Assembly (NCBI GenBank): GCA_027946365.1
Contig: JAPEUQ010000010.1
Coordinates: forward strand, 1,054,001-1,118,000
Reading direction: 5' to 3'
Source: Kalmusia sp. IMI 367209
Lineage: Eukaryota; Ascomycota; Dothideomycetes; Pleosporales; Didymosphaeriaceae
DNA length: 64,000 nucleotides
In this document: piece by piece, positions 11,502-23,464 of the stretch
How positions within the stretch are numbered: position 1 is the first letter of the stretch
Layout of the letters: each line of letters starts with the position of its first letter
The notes under the pieces: model-generated
Told to the model about the DNA's origin: nothing
Seen by the model: only the letters and a program-made list of their open reading frames with translations
Database searches by the model: none
Program-made: the position numbers and the translations under genes

Positions 11502-12567
11502 AACTTCCAAGCAACCCACCACCAACTTTCACTTCGCAGTCGATGATTCACTTGCACGGCGGGCACCAGTTTACAGACCATTCCAACTACGAGCATATCG
11601 ATCAATCGATACCACCTTTTTATCTCCGTTATTCCGCACTTTTCGAAGCGGAGGCGTTTTGGGAGCATGACCATTGGACCAAGACGCATGCTACACCAGC
11701 ATGCATTTTTCTCACGATTACGCTTTTTAACTATGGTAATACCATACGAAGCAGCAAGTACTACATTTGCTCTGTAGCAATACCTAAACAAATCCAAAAA
11801 ATGTGCTACCAAATCGTTGCATTTCCCCCACCCTTTGACACCGCACCCCTCCTTCCCCCCTCCTTTCCACTCCGTGATTTCTTGCCTTGCAAATTCTAGC
11901 ATGTCCTGCATGAAGCGAGCCTCCGCGTATTTGCGAGCACACACGCTGAGGCGCCTTCTGAGGCAGCGTGGACTGTGTGTGTCTGAGGCTATGGTCTTCA
12001 GGCACTGCGGGTTTCAGGCCAACCTCCATCGAGCCCAGTCGTTGCGAACGCCCACTTGACGACATAGTCAAACGTCGCGAGGCAAGGCTTACGTAGTCCT
12101 TTGTGTGACCCAGCGGACCTTGTGTGTGGTGCTTTGCGTCATGGCTTTCGTCTTGTTGCTGGGCGCACCGAAGCCCGGCGGAAAGTCGAGCTGTGGAGAA
12201 GGTTCGTCCGAATAGCCCCGTCCAATCAGATCGACTCCCTTGTAGCCGATCGATACGGAACGGGACACTAGCCTCTATTTTGTCTGCGCATGCAAGCTTC
12301 CGGCGTGCGTACTCGTACCGCGAGGGTTTGGAATGGAAAGCATAGTTCGTTCTGTAGCACGATTTCGCAATAATCATTCTTGCACAGCAAAGGTTGTCTC
12401 ACGCTCCACAATTCAAAGCACTGCGCCGTCATGCACATACTCAAATTTCCCCTATGCACCCCTCTAACTCCACTCCGTCAAGCTCCAATCCCTCCCTCTC
12501 TTCCTTGACTTGCCAGTCACCCCAAACGCCGCGTCCTGATCTCCCTTACCCTCTCTACAAATATGAT
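11502..12567. other. Intergenic region between convergent genes
   Basis: Lies between the 3' ends of the membrane-protein gene and the xylitol dehydrogenase gene. A 197-codon minus-strand open frame at 11784..12377 has no recognised domain and covers C-rich sequence. Nothing else is evident. Confidence 0.5.
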
Positions 12568-13856
12568 CTACTCCTCGGGTCCTTCAATTAAGATCTTGAT
12601 ACCCTTGCCAGCCTTCACATCCCTGAAGGCCTCCTCCGCATCCCCAAACTTGACTTTGTTCGTGATGAGTTCCTTGACCGAGATGCGCTTTGTAGCGACA
12701 AGGTCGACTGCGGTTTGGTAGTCGCCCGAGCCGTAGCGGAAGGAGCCTTTGACGTTGAGTTCCTTTGTACACATGGCCATGATGGGGAAGGTGATGTCGG
12801 GCTTGCCCATGCCGCCCTGTTGGTGCCGTTAGCTCTACATGTCGAGGGAAAGAGAGTGGAAAGTAGAAGGGGAGGACAAGACAGAGAAAAGATGATTTAC
12901 CTGAACATATGTCCCGCCCATCCTCAGCGCATGGATGGCTGTCTGGATACACGGCTCTGCACCGCTCGCATCGATGATGATGTCTGCGCCAGGACCTAGC
13001 TCGCATTCTTTGATCATATTCCTTGCGTTCTCCTCCGCGCTCACTCTCGCGCTCTTAAAACTGGTCGTCGCAGCGTAATCGAGCGCGAACTGTAGCCTCT
13101 CCTCGTTGATATCTACCGTCACCACTTTTGTTGCGCCGTACGCCTTTGCTACCGCGCAGCATAATAGCCCCACGGGTCCAGCACCAAACACGACGACCGA
13201 GTCGCCAGGCTTGACGCCCGCCTGCCGCGTGATGTGCACCGCAACAGCCGTTGGTTCTATCAGGGCGCCCTCCTCCAGCGTCATCCCCGTAGGCAACTTG
13301 TAACAGTAATCCTGAGGCAGCGTATAGTACCTTGCCAGCGTACCATCATACGGCGGCGTCGCCGCAAACCTCATATCCGGGCATAGATTGTACTTTCCCT
13401 CTTTGCAGCGCACACAGCGACGGCACGGAACGCCGGGCTCCATTGCGACGGGGTCGCCTACTTTGAGGGTGGTCACTTTGTCGCCGACGGAATGGACAAT
13501 GCCTGCGGATTCGTGGCCAAGCACCATGGGCGACTCGACGACGAAGTGCCCGATGCGGCCCTCAACCCAGTAGTGTACGTCGGAGCCGCAGATGCCTGTC
13601 CATCGTGGTTTGACGATTACATCGTAGGGTGAGGGGAGTTCGGGAATAGGGCGGTCCTCGTAGACAATTTTGCCTGGGGCTTGGAGGACGAAGGAGGGGT
13701 TCTATATGCATTTTTAGAATTGTTCGTTGAGCAAAAGATTCATTGCTGTCATGGCCATTATTTTGTGGTTGCGCCGTGCTTTCGTCGCGTGGCGCGTGGG
13801 CGGGGTTCCATGGTGGGGTAGCTTCTTACCTTCTGCGTAGCCGTGTCTGTCGTCAT
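12568..13856 (-). CDS. xdhA: NAD-dependent xylitol dehydrogenase (D-xylulose reductase)
   Basis: Three exons, 13856..13830, 13701..12901, 12816..12568, giving 358 residues, the usual length. The medium-chain dehydrogenase core shows the catalytic zinc site (GICGSDVHYW, GHESAG), four structural-zinc Cys in the segment CRRCVRCKEGKYNLC, and the Rossmann motif VVVFGAGPVGLLC followed by VTVDIN, whose Asp indicates NAD rather than NADP. It oxidises xylitol to D-xylulose in the pentose catabolic pathway in the cytosol. Sorbitol or L-arabinitol dehydrogenases are close relatives, so substrate preference is inferred. The start at MTTDTATQK was chosen by family length; an in-frame ATG at 13964 would add 36 lysine-rich residues. 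The first intron is 128 bases. Confidence 0.85.
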
Positions 13857-14379
13857 CTTTGGCTGTTCTTCTTTCACTTCTTTTTTCTGTTCTTCCGCCT
13901 TCGGTGTCTCAACCGACTTCCTTTTAGAAGGGAAGACGTGACGAAAGCAGAGGCAGGAAGTCATGGGAAGCTAGCTGTAGCACTAACAACACTAGATGGC
14001 GGAGTGCCAAAGAATTAAAGCGTCGAAGCTGGTGGAGCTCCTCTGCGCTCTGGGTCGCTGTCCCGCCGCGAACCGCGCGCGTTAGCTCCAGGAACACGCT
14101 GTAAACATGCAGGCGGGGTCTAGTTGTTGGGAATTTAACCGATCAATTTATCCGAAAACGCGTTTTGTGCTGTCTATCGTGGTTTTGTGGTCTATCATTA
14201 TGCCGAAGTCGGTAATAGGTATACCGTCGCCATGTCCCATGACTAAATCACACCGTAAACGATGCTATCTTAGCCTCCGGACCTAAACGCCATGCAAACG
14301 CCCCCCACGGAACCTAATAGACAGTATGCAAAATGGATTAAGATGATTTAAAACCCGAGGGAGCGGTGAAGAACGCACG
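13857..14379. other. Intergenic region
   Basis: Contains the promoter of the xylitol dehydrogenase gene and the 3' flank of the methyltransferase gene; both are on the minus strand. No further gene is seen. Confidence 0.5.
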
Positions 14380-15491
14380 CTACGGGTCCTGCTCTTGAAC
14401 TTTTCTTCCCCAGCGTGACCACCAACAGGTCACTAGAGCATCCTCATCTTTGCTAGCGTCGCCCCAATCATCATAGCCTTTCTCTTCACCTTCGTCTATG
14501 ATGTGTAAACCTATCATAGCCATCCGTTTACGAAAGGTTACGATCTCAGGTAAATATGCATCTCGGTAGGGAAATTCTACGATCACCCTTGATTCGAGAT
14601 CGTCGGAGAGCCATGCGTCAATGGTATCCACAAGCATTTGTGGATGATCTGGTGAATAAAGTGAATCGGCAGCTAAGATCAGTGGGAATTTCTCAATGAG
14701 TGTTTGGCTGCCGCTGTCCGTATCAATAACCTCCTTCGGATATAGCGTGCACAAACTAGGATTTGACCAGTCTAATACTCCGGTACGTGTGAACCCACCG
14801 CTCTGTTGCACAATCGAGGCGTTCGCTTCAGCATTGCGTACGAGATTGGCGTAGATGCTCTTCAGATCTGTCAAAACCACATCTGCACCAAGGCCAGCCA
14901 TCGCCAACCCTACTAGTCCAGTTCCCGAGCCGAGCTCAAGGACTTTCGGGTTCTCTTTCTGCCCCGGCCGTACGATACCAAAGGTATGGAGTCGTTTCGC
15001 AAGAAGATAGGAAGCTGCCCAGGTCTTGAGGCCCAGGTCATCGCCTGTCAATGCTGGTTCATGAATGGTGAGCTCGAAGGACCCATCTGATGTAGGTATG
15101 CGGAATTTTCGAGAGATAGCGCCCATAGCCGTGCGTCCCGACCTCTCACTGAGGCGCAGGCTGGCTTGGTTCCATATCTCTTCCTTCACATCTTCGTCCT
15201 GTATCCACCGTAGGCCATTGCTTATGATGCTTGTGAGATACCGAGTGACACCCTCTGGATCAACCTGCACAGTAATGTGCTCTTTTGATATGCCTGTGTC
15301 TATGCTATTGTGTGTATCGTTTCTGTCTTCACGATCCCAAGATGCGGGCGCGGATGTAAGAAGAGCGAGAGTTTCGAGGAGGGCATCGGCGGAAGGCTTG
15401 GTGTAGAGCTGAGGTAAGTCAAGTACTATAGTAAAACCGTTAGCTTGCGGCCGTATACTACCTAGAAAGACTTACCGTTAAGCAGCGACAT
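14380..15491 (-). CDS. Class I SAM-dependent lysine methyltransferase, EFM2/METTL21 group
   Basis: A 16-base first exon (15491..15476, MSLLN) and a long second exon (15425..14380) joined over a 50-base intron give 353 residues. The methyltransferase-16 fold is clear: the cofactor loop VLELGSGTGLVGLAMAGLGA, the acidic post-II motif VVLTDLKSIYANL, the GVLDWSN segment and the catalytic-type PLILAADSLYSPDHPQML. An N-terminal helical part (about residues 1-95) precedes it. Yeast Efm2 and fission-yeast Rrg1 share this layout; Efm2 methylates translation elongation factors. Assignment to that subgroup rests on the length and the N-terminal part and is an inference. The gene lies 248 bases downstream of the VPS28 stop codon on the same strand. 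Confidence 0.75.
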
Positions 15492-15739
15492 TCTTTGAGG
15501 AGAGTTGACAGTTGCTGCAGCGGGGCGACAGGCGAGTCCACAGAAAAAGAGTGGTCTGTGCGCCTACAGAGCTGGACCCTGAACAGTTGCGGCCGGCGGT
15601 CTTTTAGGTTCGGGAAGGAGCCACGGTCTCGTAACACATCTGGATCATGTTTCCAGGAGATTATCGTATAATGATAATAGGAAAGGTTGAAGAAGCGGTT
15701 GCGCGACGCTGTAGTGCAAACCCACCACGCACCGTGCAT

Positions 15740-16503
15740 TCAGTCCCTCTTCAGTGTTGCTTTAAAGCCGTGGTATGCACTGTCCATGTCGAATTGAAAT
15801 TCCCGGGCCTGGTCGTCATCCAGCTTCTCGGAAGCGCGCATCTGATTCAGTGTAATGAGCCATTGCACAATCTTTCCCTTGCTCTCGAAGTCCTTGTCTG
15901 TGACCTTATTGACTGCCTGAATGATCTCCACCAACAGCGGATGCAGCGTGTCCTTTTCAATAAGGCCTATCCTAATAGCATCCAAGAGCGTGATGAAGTT
16001 CTCAGTGGCATTGACTACCAGCGTCGCGTCTGCCGAGTCGCCTTGCTGCCCGGGTTTGTGTGAGGGTCCCTGCTCGACGGTGGCTGGTATGCCGACCTTT
16101 AGACGCTCAGTAGCTCGGGGGCATTCCATATCCCATTCGCGTTTAAATGATTCGAGATCACCGAAAGCTCGCGCAACCGTTTCGTCGGCGAGATTCGACT
16201 TGTACTGTTTCAATAGCCTGCTGCATGTTTCGGTGTAGTCGGCTTCAGATATTGAGTCTTTTAGATATCCTTTCTCAAGCGCATCTAAGGTAACTATGAT
16301 GCTGTATATTTCGGCAAGAGAGTCGTAGAGGTCGCGCTCGGCGCTAGTCGTGGAAAGTTTGACCTCCTAGAAGAGAGCTATGAGCGTCGAGGACGGGCCC
16401 AATGTGTAGTTTGTCATACCTCGTCAAGATTTATGGTGGCAGAAAGCGTCGAGCGCGGGATATACGGTGTCGGCGCGTAGGCTAGCTGCCGGTTACCGTA
16501 CAT
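15740..16503 (-). CDS. vps28: ESCRT-I complex subunit VPS28
   Basis: Two exons, 16503..16420 and 16366..15740, with a 53-base intron, give 236 residues. The N-terminal domain contains LSTTSAERDLYDSLAEIYSI and LDALEKGYLKDSISEADYTE, which bind the ESCRT-I core; a linker rich in Gly and Ser follows; the C-terminal four-helix bundle reads NATENFITLLDAIRIGL to the end and binds ESCRT-II. The protein sorts ubiquitinated cargo into multivesicular bodies; in fungi ESCRT also serves pH signalling through the Rim/Pal pathway. Its start codon is 218 bases from that of NOC2 on the other strand, so the two probably share a promoter. Confidence 0.95.
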
Positions 16504-16721
16504 GGTGATATGGTGACAGTATGGTGGTGCTAGAGTTCAAGCTTCGCGCTCATCTCGGTGGTGCTTGCTTCCTGGCTACATGTGGGGAAAGAGCTCGGGC
16601 CGCCGAACTCTTGGCGTTTCGGTAGCCCAACTTTTTTTTCGAGGCGGTAGAAATCTCGACAGGTACCCGCGAACCCCCGATCTGCCAATCTGACGGCGAC
16701 GCTGCGGTAGAAGCGTTCAAA

Positions 16722-19124
16722 ATGCCTGTAACAAAAGCTACCAAGAAGTTTGAGAAGAACAAGCTGAAAGATGTAATCAAGAAGCGAAAAGATGTCGCGA
16801 AGATTAAGCAGAGGAAGCAGATGGACGCAAAGCGCAAGGAACGCAAAGCGAGAGACAACGCGCTCGCCGATGGCGTGGAGAATGAAAACGACAAGAAGGC
16901 GAAGAGCAACGGAGCTAAGGATGACGCATTCGGCGACATGTCCATGGACCAATTCTTCCAAGGCGGCTTCCAGGTGCCTGAGATGAAGAAGTCGACTAAA
17001 ATCAAGACCGGGAAGCGCAAGCGGACGCCGGTCGGAGACGACGCTTCGAAAGACTCAGACGTGGACACAACAGAGGGTGCGTCGGCAGCAAAGAACGCAG
17101 ACTCGGACAGCGAGTCCGGCGACGATGCAGAGACGCATAAGGAACAGCTGGCAGCACTTGCAGAGAAGGACCCGGAATTTTACAAGTACTTGAAGCACAA
17201 CGATGCGGAGTTGCTCGACTTCGCCGAGGATGCTGATCTGGCTGAAATCGACGCTCTGAGCGCGAGCGAAGATGAGAAGACCCCGAGGAAAAAGCGCAAA
17301 GCGGATAAGAGCACTAAGGACGATGATGTAGAACTGACGGACACCAACAACGAAGTCACCAAGAAGCTCATCACGAAATGGAAATCAGCCATGCAAGAAA
17401 AGTCTTCTCTCCGAGCGACAAGAGAGGTTGTTCTGGCGTTTCGGTCTGCGGCGCACCTCGACGATGAGACTAAAGAGGGCTACAAGTACTCCATCTCGGA
17501 ATCAGACGGTTTGTCAAACCTACAGAAAACTCATTTGACCTTAAGCTCACTTTGCTAGTGTATCACGAGCTCCTCGTCACCGCCTTGCAGCTAATTCCAC
17601 AGGTCCTGCAGCATCATGTGCCAGTCAAGGAGTCTGCGTCCGGCAAAGTGTAAGTTATACTTTTGAGAGACTCGAACTAGTCCTAACCATCATAGTCACG
17701 TCCCTACCGATTCAAAGAAATTCCGTAATCTCTCGCCTCTACTCAAATCACATGCCGTTTCCATGAACCACCTCTTGGAGAGTCTCTCAGACGCCTCAAC
17801 GCAACGTATGACGCTCGACTCGCTACATGCACTCTTGCCGTACATTTTGTCTTTCAAGAAAATTGTGCGGGAAGTAGCAAAGACAGTCTCATCCGTCTGG
17901 GCAGATTCATCGAACACAGAGGCAACCAGGCTTTCTGCTTTCTTGGTTCTTAGGCGATTGGTTGTCATATCAGATTCTGGTATCCGCGAGGCTGTCTTGA
18001 AGCAGACCTACCAAGGACTCATCAAAGGCGCTCGGAACACCACAGTCCATAACATCCAGGGCATAAACCTCATGAAGAACACCGCCTCGGAGCTGTGGGG
18101 GCTTGATCCGAATATTGGCTATACGACAGGCTTCGGCTTCATCAGGCAGCTCGCAGTTCACTTGCGTCAAAGCATTACCAACAAGACAAAGGACTCGTAT
18201 AAGACTGTTTACAATTGGCAATACATCCACTCTCTCGACTTCTGGTCGCGGGTAGTCTCCGTACATTGCGAGTCTCTCCGCGAAGCAGAATCAGGCAAAC
18301 TCTCCGCCCTTCGACCCCTGATCTACCCGATCGTTCAGGTTACACTTGGAGCAATGCGTCTAATACCGACGTCGGTGTACTTCCCTCTACGGTTCCAGCT
18401 CATTCGATCTCTCCTCCGTATATCTTCTGCTACATCTACTTACATCCCACTCGCGCCCGCGTTAATAGAGGTCCTAAACTCTGCTGAGATGAAGAAGATG
18501 CCGAAACCTAGTACTCTCAAAGCTCTTGATTTCAGCACCTCTATTCGTGCCACGAAAGCATACCTACGCACGCGCATCTACCAAGATGGCGTCGGCGAAC
18601 AAGTCGCAGAGCTTCTATCCGAGTTCTTTGTCCTCTGGAGTAAAAACATCGCGTTTCCTGAACTGGCACTCCCTGTCAGCGTCATGCTCAAGCGTTGGGT
18701 GAAAACTATGGGAAAGAAGTCAAGCAGTAACCGCAATCCAAAAATCAACTCACTCCTCGCACTCCTAGTACAGAAGCTAGAAGCAAACGCAAAATGGATC
18801 GAGGAGCGGAGAGCAAAGGTAGACTTTGCGCCCAATGAGCGCGCAGATGTGGAGGGTTTCCTGAAGGATACCGAGTGGGAAAAGACGCCGCTTGGGGCAT
18901 TTGTAGTTGGGCAGAGGAAGACAAGGGAACAGAAGGCGAAGATTGAGGAAGCGGCGCGAAAGACAAACGACAAGAAACGTAGGGAAGCCGAGAAGGCAGA
19001 GGTGGAAGAGAACGCGGAGAAGTTTAGCGATGATGTGGTGAGTGAGGACGAAGAAGACGAGGAGATTGAGGAGATTGAAGGGTCCAGCGAGGAAGAGATC
19101 TCGGATGATGAGGATGAAGAATAG
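16722..19124 (+). CDS. NOC2: Nucleolar complex protein 2 (60S ribosome assembly)
   Basis: Three exons, 16722..17508, 17559..17649, 17696..19124, give 768 residues. The first intron has an uncommon GTTTGT donor; the second has a CTAAC branch site. The N-terminus is a Lys-rich nucleolar targeting region (KATKKFEKNKLKDVIKKRK), followed by an acidic stretch; the middle and C-terminal thirds are the Noc2 helical-repeat domain (for example YTTGFGFIRQLAVHLRQSI, YNWQYIHSLDFWSRVV, IYPIVQVTLGAMRLIPT, YFPLRFQLIRSL). The tail is very acidic and Glu/Asp-rich. Noc2 pairs with Noc1 and Noc3 in pre-60S particles and takes them from nucleolus to nucleoplasm. It is divergent from vps28. Confidence 0.95.
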
Positions 19125-19388
19125 TATAGTCATTATTGAGTAATAAGTATTGGATACCTCCCTTCACAGTGTATTGGTAAAGTGAAAGCCCGTATGCCCT
19201 CCTTCGCTGCGTATGGATTGTAGATAATTTGCGTTTGTGTCGGATGTTCTGGGATGACACGCCTACTTAGAGACCGGGGCAACATCTGATCCTATTCCGT
19301 TACCCACTCGCTGTGCTCGAATGCACTACTAGGTAACTCGGTCAGTGCACCGTAATCTTTCCACATTTCCCTTTCAAAAGCCCAAAAC

Positions 19389-20459
19389 CTACTTTCCCAC
19401 CCCCATCCTCTTGATACATTCAACTTGACTACTGTCAACACCTTCCTCGGCATGACTAACCTCCCCTTTTGCCCACACCACCCACTCCCTCGCCATACTC
19501 CCACTCTTAGCCCGCAATAATCCAACACTAACATCCACAACATCAGGTCTCTCTTCACCACTCTTATAATAGAACACACTCGCGCCGCAGCCGCCACAGA
19601 AACTCCGCCACACACCTTCACTACTCTGATAATGCTTTAATTTCAACCCTTCGTTCGCTGCTTCCTCCTCCGCAGCTTGACCAAACGCTACCACCTTCCC
19701 AGACGCAGTGCCCGTAATGGCAGACGGCGAGGCATAGAGCCAGGGCTGTAAAGAGAACCCGAAAGAGAGGCGACACGATCTGCACGCGCAGAACCTGGCG
19801 AGGTATTTGTGCGGAGTCGCCGGGGCCATCATGTCCCGGATGCCAGGCGGTTCAGAATCATATTCGGCTCTCCGGACTGCCAAATCGACTCCACCGCAAT
19901 GACATCTCGCCTGCACGCTCTCCCCGGCCTCCGGCTCGCCAGCTCCTTCCGCCCTCGCCACAAGCGCGCCCAATTCCCTCTCCGCGATGCGCTCACCCGC
20001 ACCGTGTCTGCCAGCCCATACCTGAGATGCGTCAGTCGTCGCCGGCAGAAGCGCTGGAACCGTGCCCCCATCCCCCGTATCCTCCACATACGTATGTCCC
20101 CCGATGGCCACGACGTCCCTCACACCCTCCACCTCGATGATCCCCGCGGTACAGAACCACTCGTTTGCCACCTGCGGATGCTCCACGAAGCAATGGCATC
20201 CGCACCTCGAGCAAAAGTACCGCACGCAGAACGCCGTGAACTGGTAGGCTGTCAGCGCGCGTCTGATGCCGTCTGGCGGCGGGCCTGTCAACGAGGCGAA
20301 GGCCGGTATGAGCCCGCCCGAGGTGTAGCGGCAGGGATTGCAGTGGCAGAGGCCGCTGGGGAGGGGGAAGGTCGCATCAGCAAGGTAGCTGCCTGGGAGG
20401 GAGATGGCGCCGCAGAGGCAGGTTAGGCGGGCTGAGGAGATAGGGGTGGCGGTGGACAT
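19389..20459 (-). CDS. Double GFA-domain zinc protein
   Basis: A single open exon of 356 residues with two copies of the GFA (glutathione-dependent formaldehyde-activating, CENP-V-like) zinc fold. The first copy starts at CLCGAISLPG with CHCNPCR and CSRCGCHCF; the second at CHCGGVDLAV with CACRSCR and CGGCGASVFYY. Each copy retains the Cys ligands. Fungal genomes have many GFA proteins; a formaldehyde or glutathione role is shown only for a bacterial member, so the substrate here is unknown. The coding region is unusually G+C-rich. The C-terminus is uncertain: the chain stops at MGVGK while another frame stays open for about 30 further residues, so a 3' intron or a base error is possible. Confidence 0.75.
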   Translation of the reverse strand: MSTATPISSARLTCLCGAISLPGSYLADATFPLPSGLCHCNPCRYTSGGLIPAFASLTGPPPDGIRRALTAYQFTAFCVRYFCSRCGCHCFVEHPQVANEWFCTAGIIEVEGVRDVVAIGGHTYVEDTGDGGTVPALLPATTDASQVWAGRHGAGERIAERELGALVARAEGAGEPEAGESVQARCHCGGVDLAVRRAEYDSEPPGIRDMMAPATPHKYLARFCACRSCRLSFGFSLQPWLYASPSAITGTASGKVVAFGQAAEEEAANEGLKLKHYQSSEGVWRSFCGGCGASVFYYKSGEERPDVVDVSVGLLRAKSGSMAREWVVWAKGEVSHAEEGVDSSQVECIKRMGVGK

Positions 20460-20904
20460 TGTGGTTGGATTGTGCTTCGGGGGTGTGGTGGGTTTGGAGA
20501 CGGCGTAATGACGGAAATGTGCTTCGTTTGTCAGGACCGCCCTTGTATGTGTTGTTTATCTTGTTGGAAATGTGATGTGGATTGCTGCTCCTGAGCGTCT
20601 AGGTCCTGCTTGAGTTGCTGGACGGCGCTCAAGATGCTGCTCAACGGAGAGGTCGTGGTGAGGGTTGCCGTTGTAGCGAGGTATCTTTCGTTTGTTTTGT
20701 TGACGAGGAACGTTATAGAGCTGTTTACCCCTCTATGCATGGGGGCTGACGTCATGCGAAGGAGAGAGAAGAAACAAAAGTTTAGGATCTTCGTATTTCG
20801 TATTTCGGTACCATAGCTCGTGTTATATTTCAGGTATCTTTCATATGCAAATCTACATGCAACAATGCAGAATATAACGTACAACACTGTCCGCCTTCTT
20901 CACT
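20460..20904. other. Promoter region of the double-GFA gene and 3' flank of the ABC transporter
   Basis: About 445 bases. A minus-strand open frame at 20531..20887 crosses it but resembles no family and lies where the promoter of the GFA gene must be. Confidence 0.5.
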
Positions 20905-23464
20905 TTATGTTGATGCACTCTCCACCTCTTCTCCTAATACCGGCTCGTCCACCTCCTGCTGCTTCGTCTCCGTTTCTGCATAAGCTGGTGGCGCCAGCTC
21001 ATCTCCACCCTCCAACCACACCCTCCCCAGCTCCTCATCGATCTCCTGCTTCCTCTTTTTCCACTCTTCAACCTTAGCAAGCCGCTCGCGTAGCTCATGT
21101 AGTTCTTTCTCGACAGATGACTTCTCACTTTCGGTGCCGATCCGTTGGAATTCCCATTCGTCGCCGTGCTCGCCTTGGCCGAGGGTCAGGGTGTAGGTGT
21201 GGTAGCGTTTGAGGGAGGCCCGGGTGGATATTGTGATAAGGGCTGCGATACATTGGTTAGTTGTTGAAGGGCATAGAGGCAAGACGGAACAGAATAGAGG
21301 TCAAGGGGTAGGATGACTTACTGATGCCTTTCGCCTTCGCACGTTCGTACAGTAGGCCTTCAACATCAGAGGACACAGCACTCGTACCCTCATCGATAAA
21401 TGCATACCGCGGCTCATGATAGAGCAACCGCGCGATACCCATCCTCTGCTTTTCGCCGCCACTAAAGACATCTTTCCAAACTTTCTTGGTATCCCAGCCC
21501 CCTTCCCGGTCAGGAATGTAACCGAGCTTCGCCTCTTCGAGAATCTGGCTGAGTTCGATGTCGCGTCGCCCAGAGTCCTTCATGTCTACCTCGGTGTGAG
21601 GGTAGATGACTTGGTCCCGCAATGTGCCGGTACTAAGGTAGGGCCGCTGAGGTAGAAACATGATGCCGTCCGTGCCGATGGTACGCGGTCTGCTGACAAG
21701 GCCGCGGTAGGTAGGCCAGAGGCCGGCCACTATGCGCGCAACGGCGCTCTTGCCGACGCCGTTAGGGCCAGCGATGAGGAGGTGCTCACCGGAACGCACG
21801 ATGAATGATAATGATTCAATGAGATCGTCGCCGCCCATGGGATATAAAGCTGGCGCAACAACAGGCACATGCTCGAGACGGAGGCCGTCGAAGCCTTTGT
21901 GGACCGTGCCTTGGACGTCCGAAAGGGAGTAGAGTTCTGGTCTGGTGCCTGGTGTGGGATGGTACGCGTCGGCATGTACACGATGGAGCGTGCTAATGAG
22001 TGTGTACACTCGGGAAGTGTACCCAGCAAGCTCGGAGAGATCCTTGATGGAGTACATCATGCGGCCTCCCGCATCAGCAAGCGACAGCATAAGCCGCTTG
22101 TTGGTGATGAAGTCCTTCATGCGATTCCGCTCCCTGCTCTGTTTCTCGCCCCCTGATAGCTCTTGGGCGCTTCCCAATCCGCCCCAGGCAGGCAGAAATA
22201 CCGGGAGCGATGTGATCAGATAGCCGAAGGCCGACCAGGAGTACTTCAATACAAAGTCTTCCAACATGTTGTAGCGGATCTTCAAGCTGTAGATGCCTTC
22301 CATCCAATGCTTGAGATCTTTGAAGCCTCTCTCAAGGAAATGCTTCTCCATCTCGTCGCCACCATAGAAAGCAACTTCTTCGGCGTTGGCAATCAGGCGC
22401 GAGTGCAGCGCACGGAAGTCTCCTTCTCTTCGTCCCTCTACGGCCTTCAGCTTTCCGAAGGGAGGCGACAAGCGTCGCAAAATCGTCGCAGTCAAAAAGT
22501 AATTGCTCAATAATCCGGTGAATGCCAGCGGGCCCAGCGACTGGATGAGCTGGTAATTGAACACGCAGATATCCACGAATGGTTTCCCGAGAGAAGAGTA
22601 TAATGACGCTGCAGATGCGCAGAACAACGTCAGGTCTTGCGTGATGAACTGATCAGCACCCTGCCCTACTCCTCCGTCCAGATTCGACAACTTATAGTAG
22701 TTGAGGTGGTCGTTCAGGTATAGATCGTGAATGTATCTCGTGAGCCGAGTCCGGAACGCGATTGATACCTTGGACTGCAGGAACTTGATCATCGCATTCG
22801 TGTACGACGAGAAGGTTCCGACACCGAGCCACTTCACGATACCCCATAGGAACGCCTTCCCGTTGCCCGCAACCAAGTCTCGCACAATCTCTCCATCCAG
22901 CCGCGCAACAACTAGCGAGAGATACGTCCTCAACATCAAGAAGACACTGTGACTTATGAGCAGGCCCGACTCCTTGCTATTCCATCGTGGAATCATGATA
23001 TTGAGGAGGCTCAGAAACTGATGCAGGAAGGCGAGGTTCAGCCCTGGTTTCGTCTGTGGTGGTGGAGCTTGCGGGCTGCTCGCATCGCCCATGCGTGCGG
23101 CGCGAGGCGGCTGGAGGAACAGTCGACGATGCGCATCGAAAGTGGTAGGCTTCGTAGGGTTGATGACAACCTTGGACGTCGAATCCCGGTACGGCACGTA
23201 TATCGTCCTCGACCCGTCCTTCCCTCTCAATCCCGAATTCCTTCTCAGCAACCGCCTCCCCGTCTCTTTCTCTGCCCGGTTTCTCTTGTACCATTTCCGC
23301 GCTCCATAGCCCGATCCTATTATCGTGAGGATGAGTGTAATCGTGGAAAGAAGCTTTGTGAGCTTGGAGGCGTCGCGGACGCGGGTGCGGAGAACGGCGG
23401 CATAGTGGTTGTAGAGGGCGAGGAGCGGATCATGAGAGTGTCGCAGTGTGGATTGCGCGGCCAT
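20905..23464 (-). CDS. Peroxisomal ABC half-transporter, ABCD (Pxa1/Pxa2) family
   Basis: Two exons, 23464..21322 and 21242..20905, with a 79-base intron, give 826 residues. An N-terminal hydrophobic helix (LLSTITLILTIIGSGYGARK) and the ABCD membrane domain come first, including the EAA-like segment SNLDGGVGQGADQFITQDL and RLIANAEEVAFYGGDEME. The nucleotide-binding domain has Walker A GPNGVGKSAVARI, the signature FSGGEKQRMGIARL and Walker B RYAFIDEGTSAVS. The tail is a charged coiled coil. ABCD transporters work as dimers that bring long-chain acyl-CoA into peroxisomes for beta-oxidation; fungi carry two partner half-transporters, and I cannot say which one this is. Assignment to the family is firm. 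Confidence 0.9.

Noticed and set aside
11784..12377. 197-codon minus-strand open frame
   Set aside because: It shows no recognisable domain, contains C-rich intergenic sequence read in reverse, and lies between the 3' ends of two genes.
20531..20887. 118-codon minus-strand open frame
   Set aside because: Lies in the promoter of the double-GFA gene; no similarity to a known family and no splice support.
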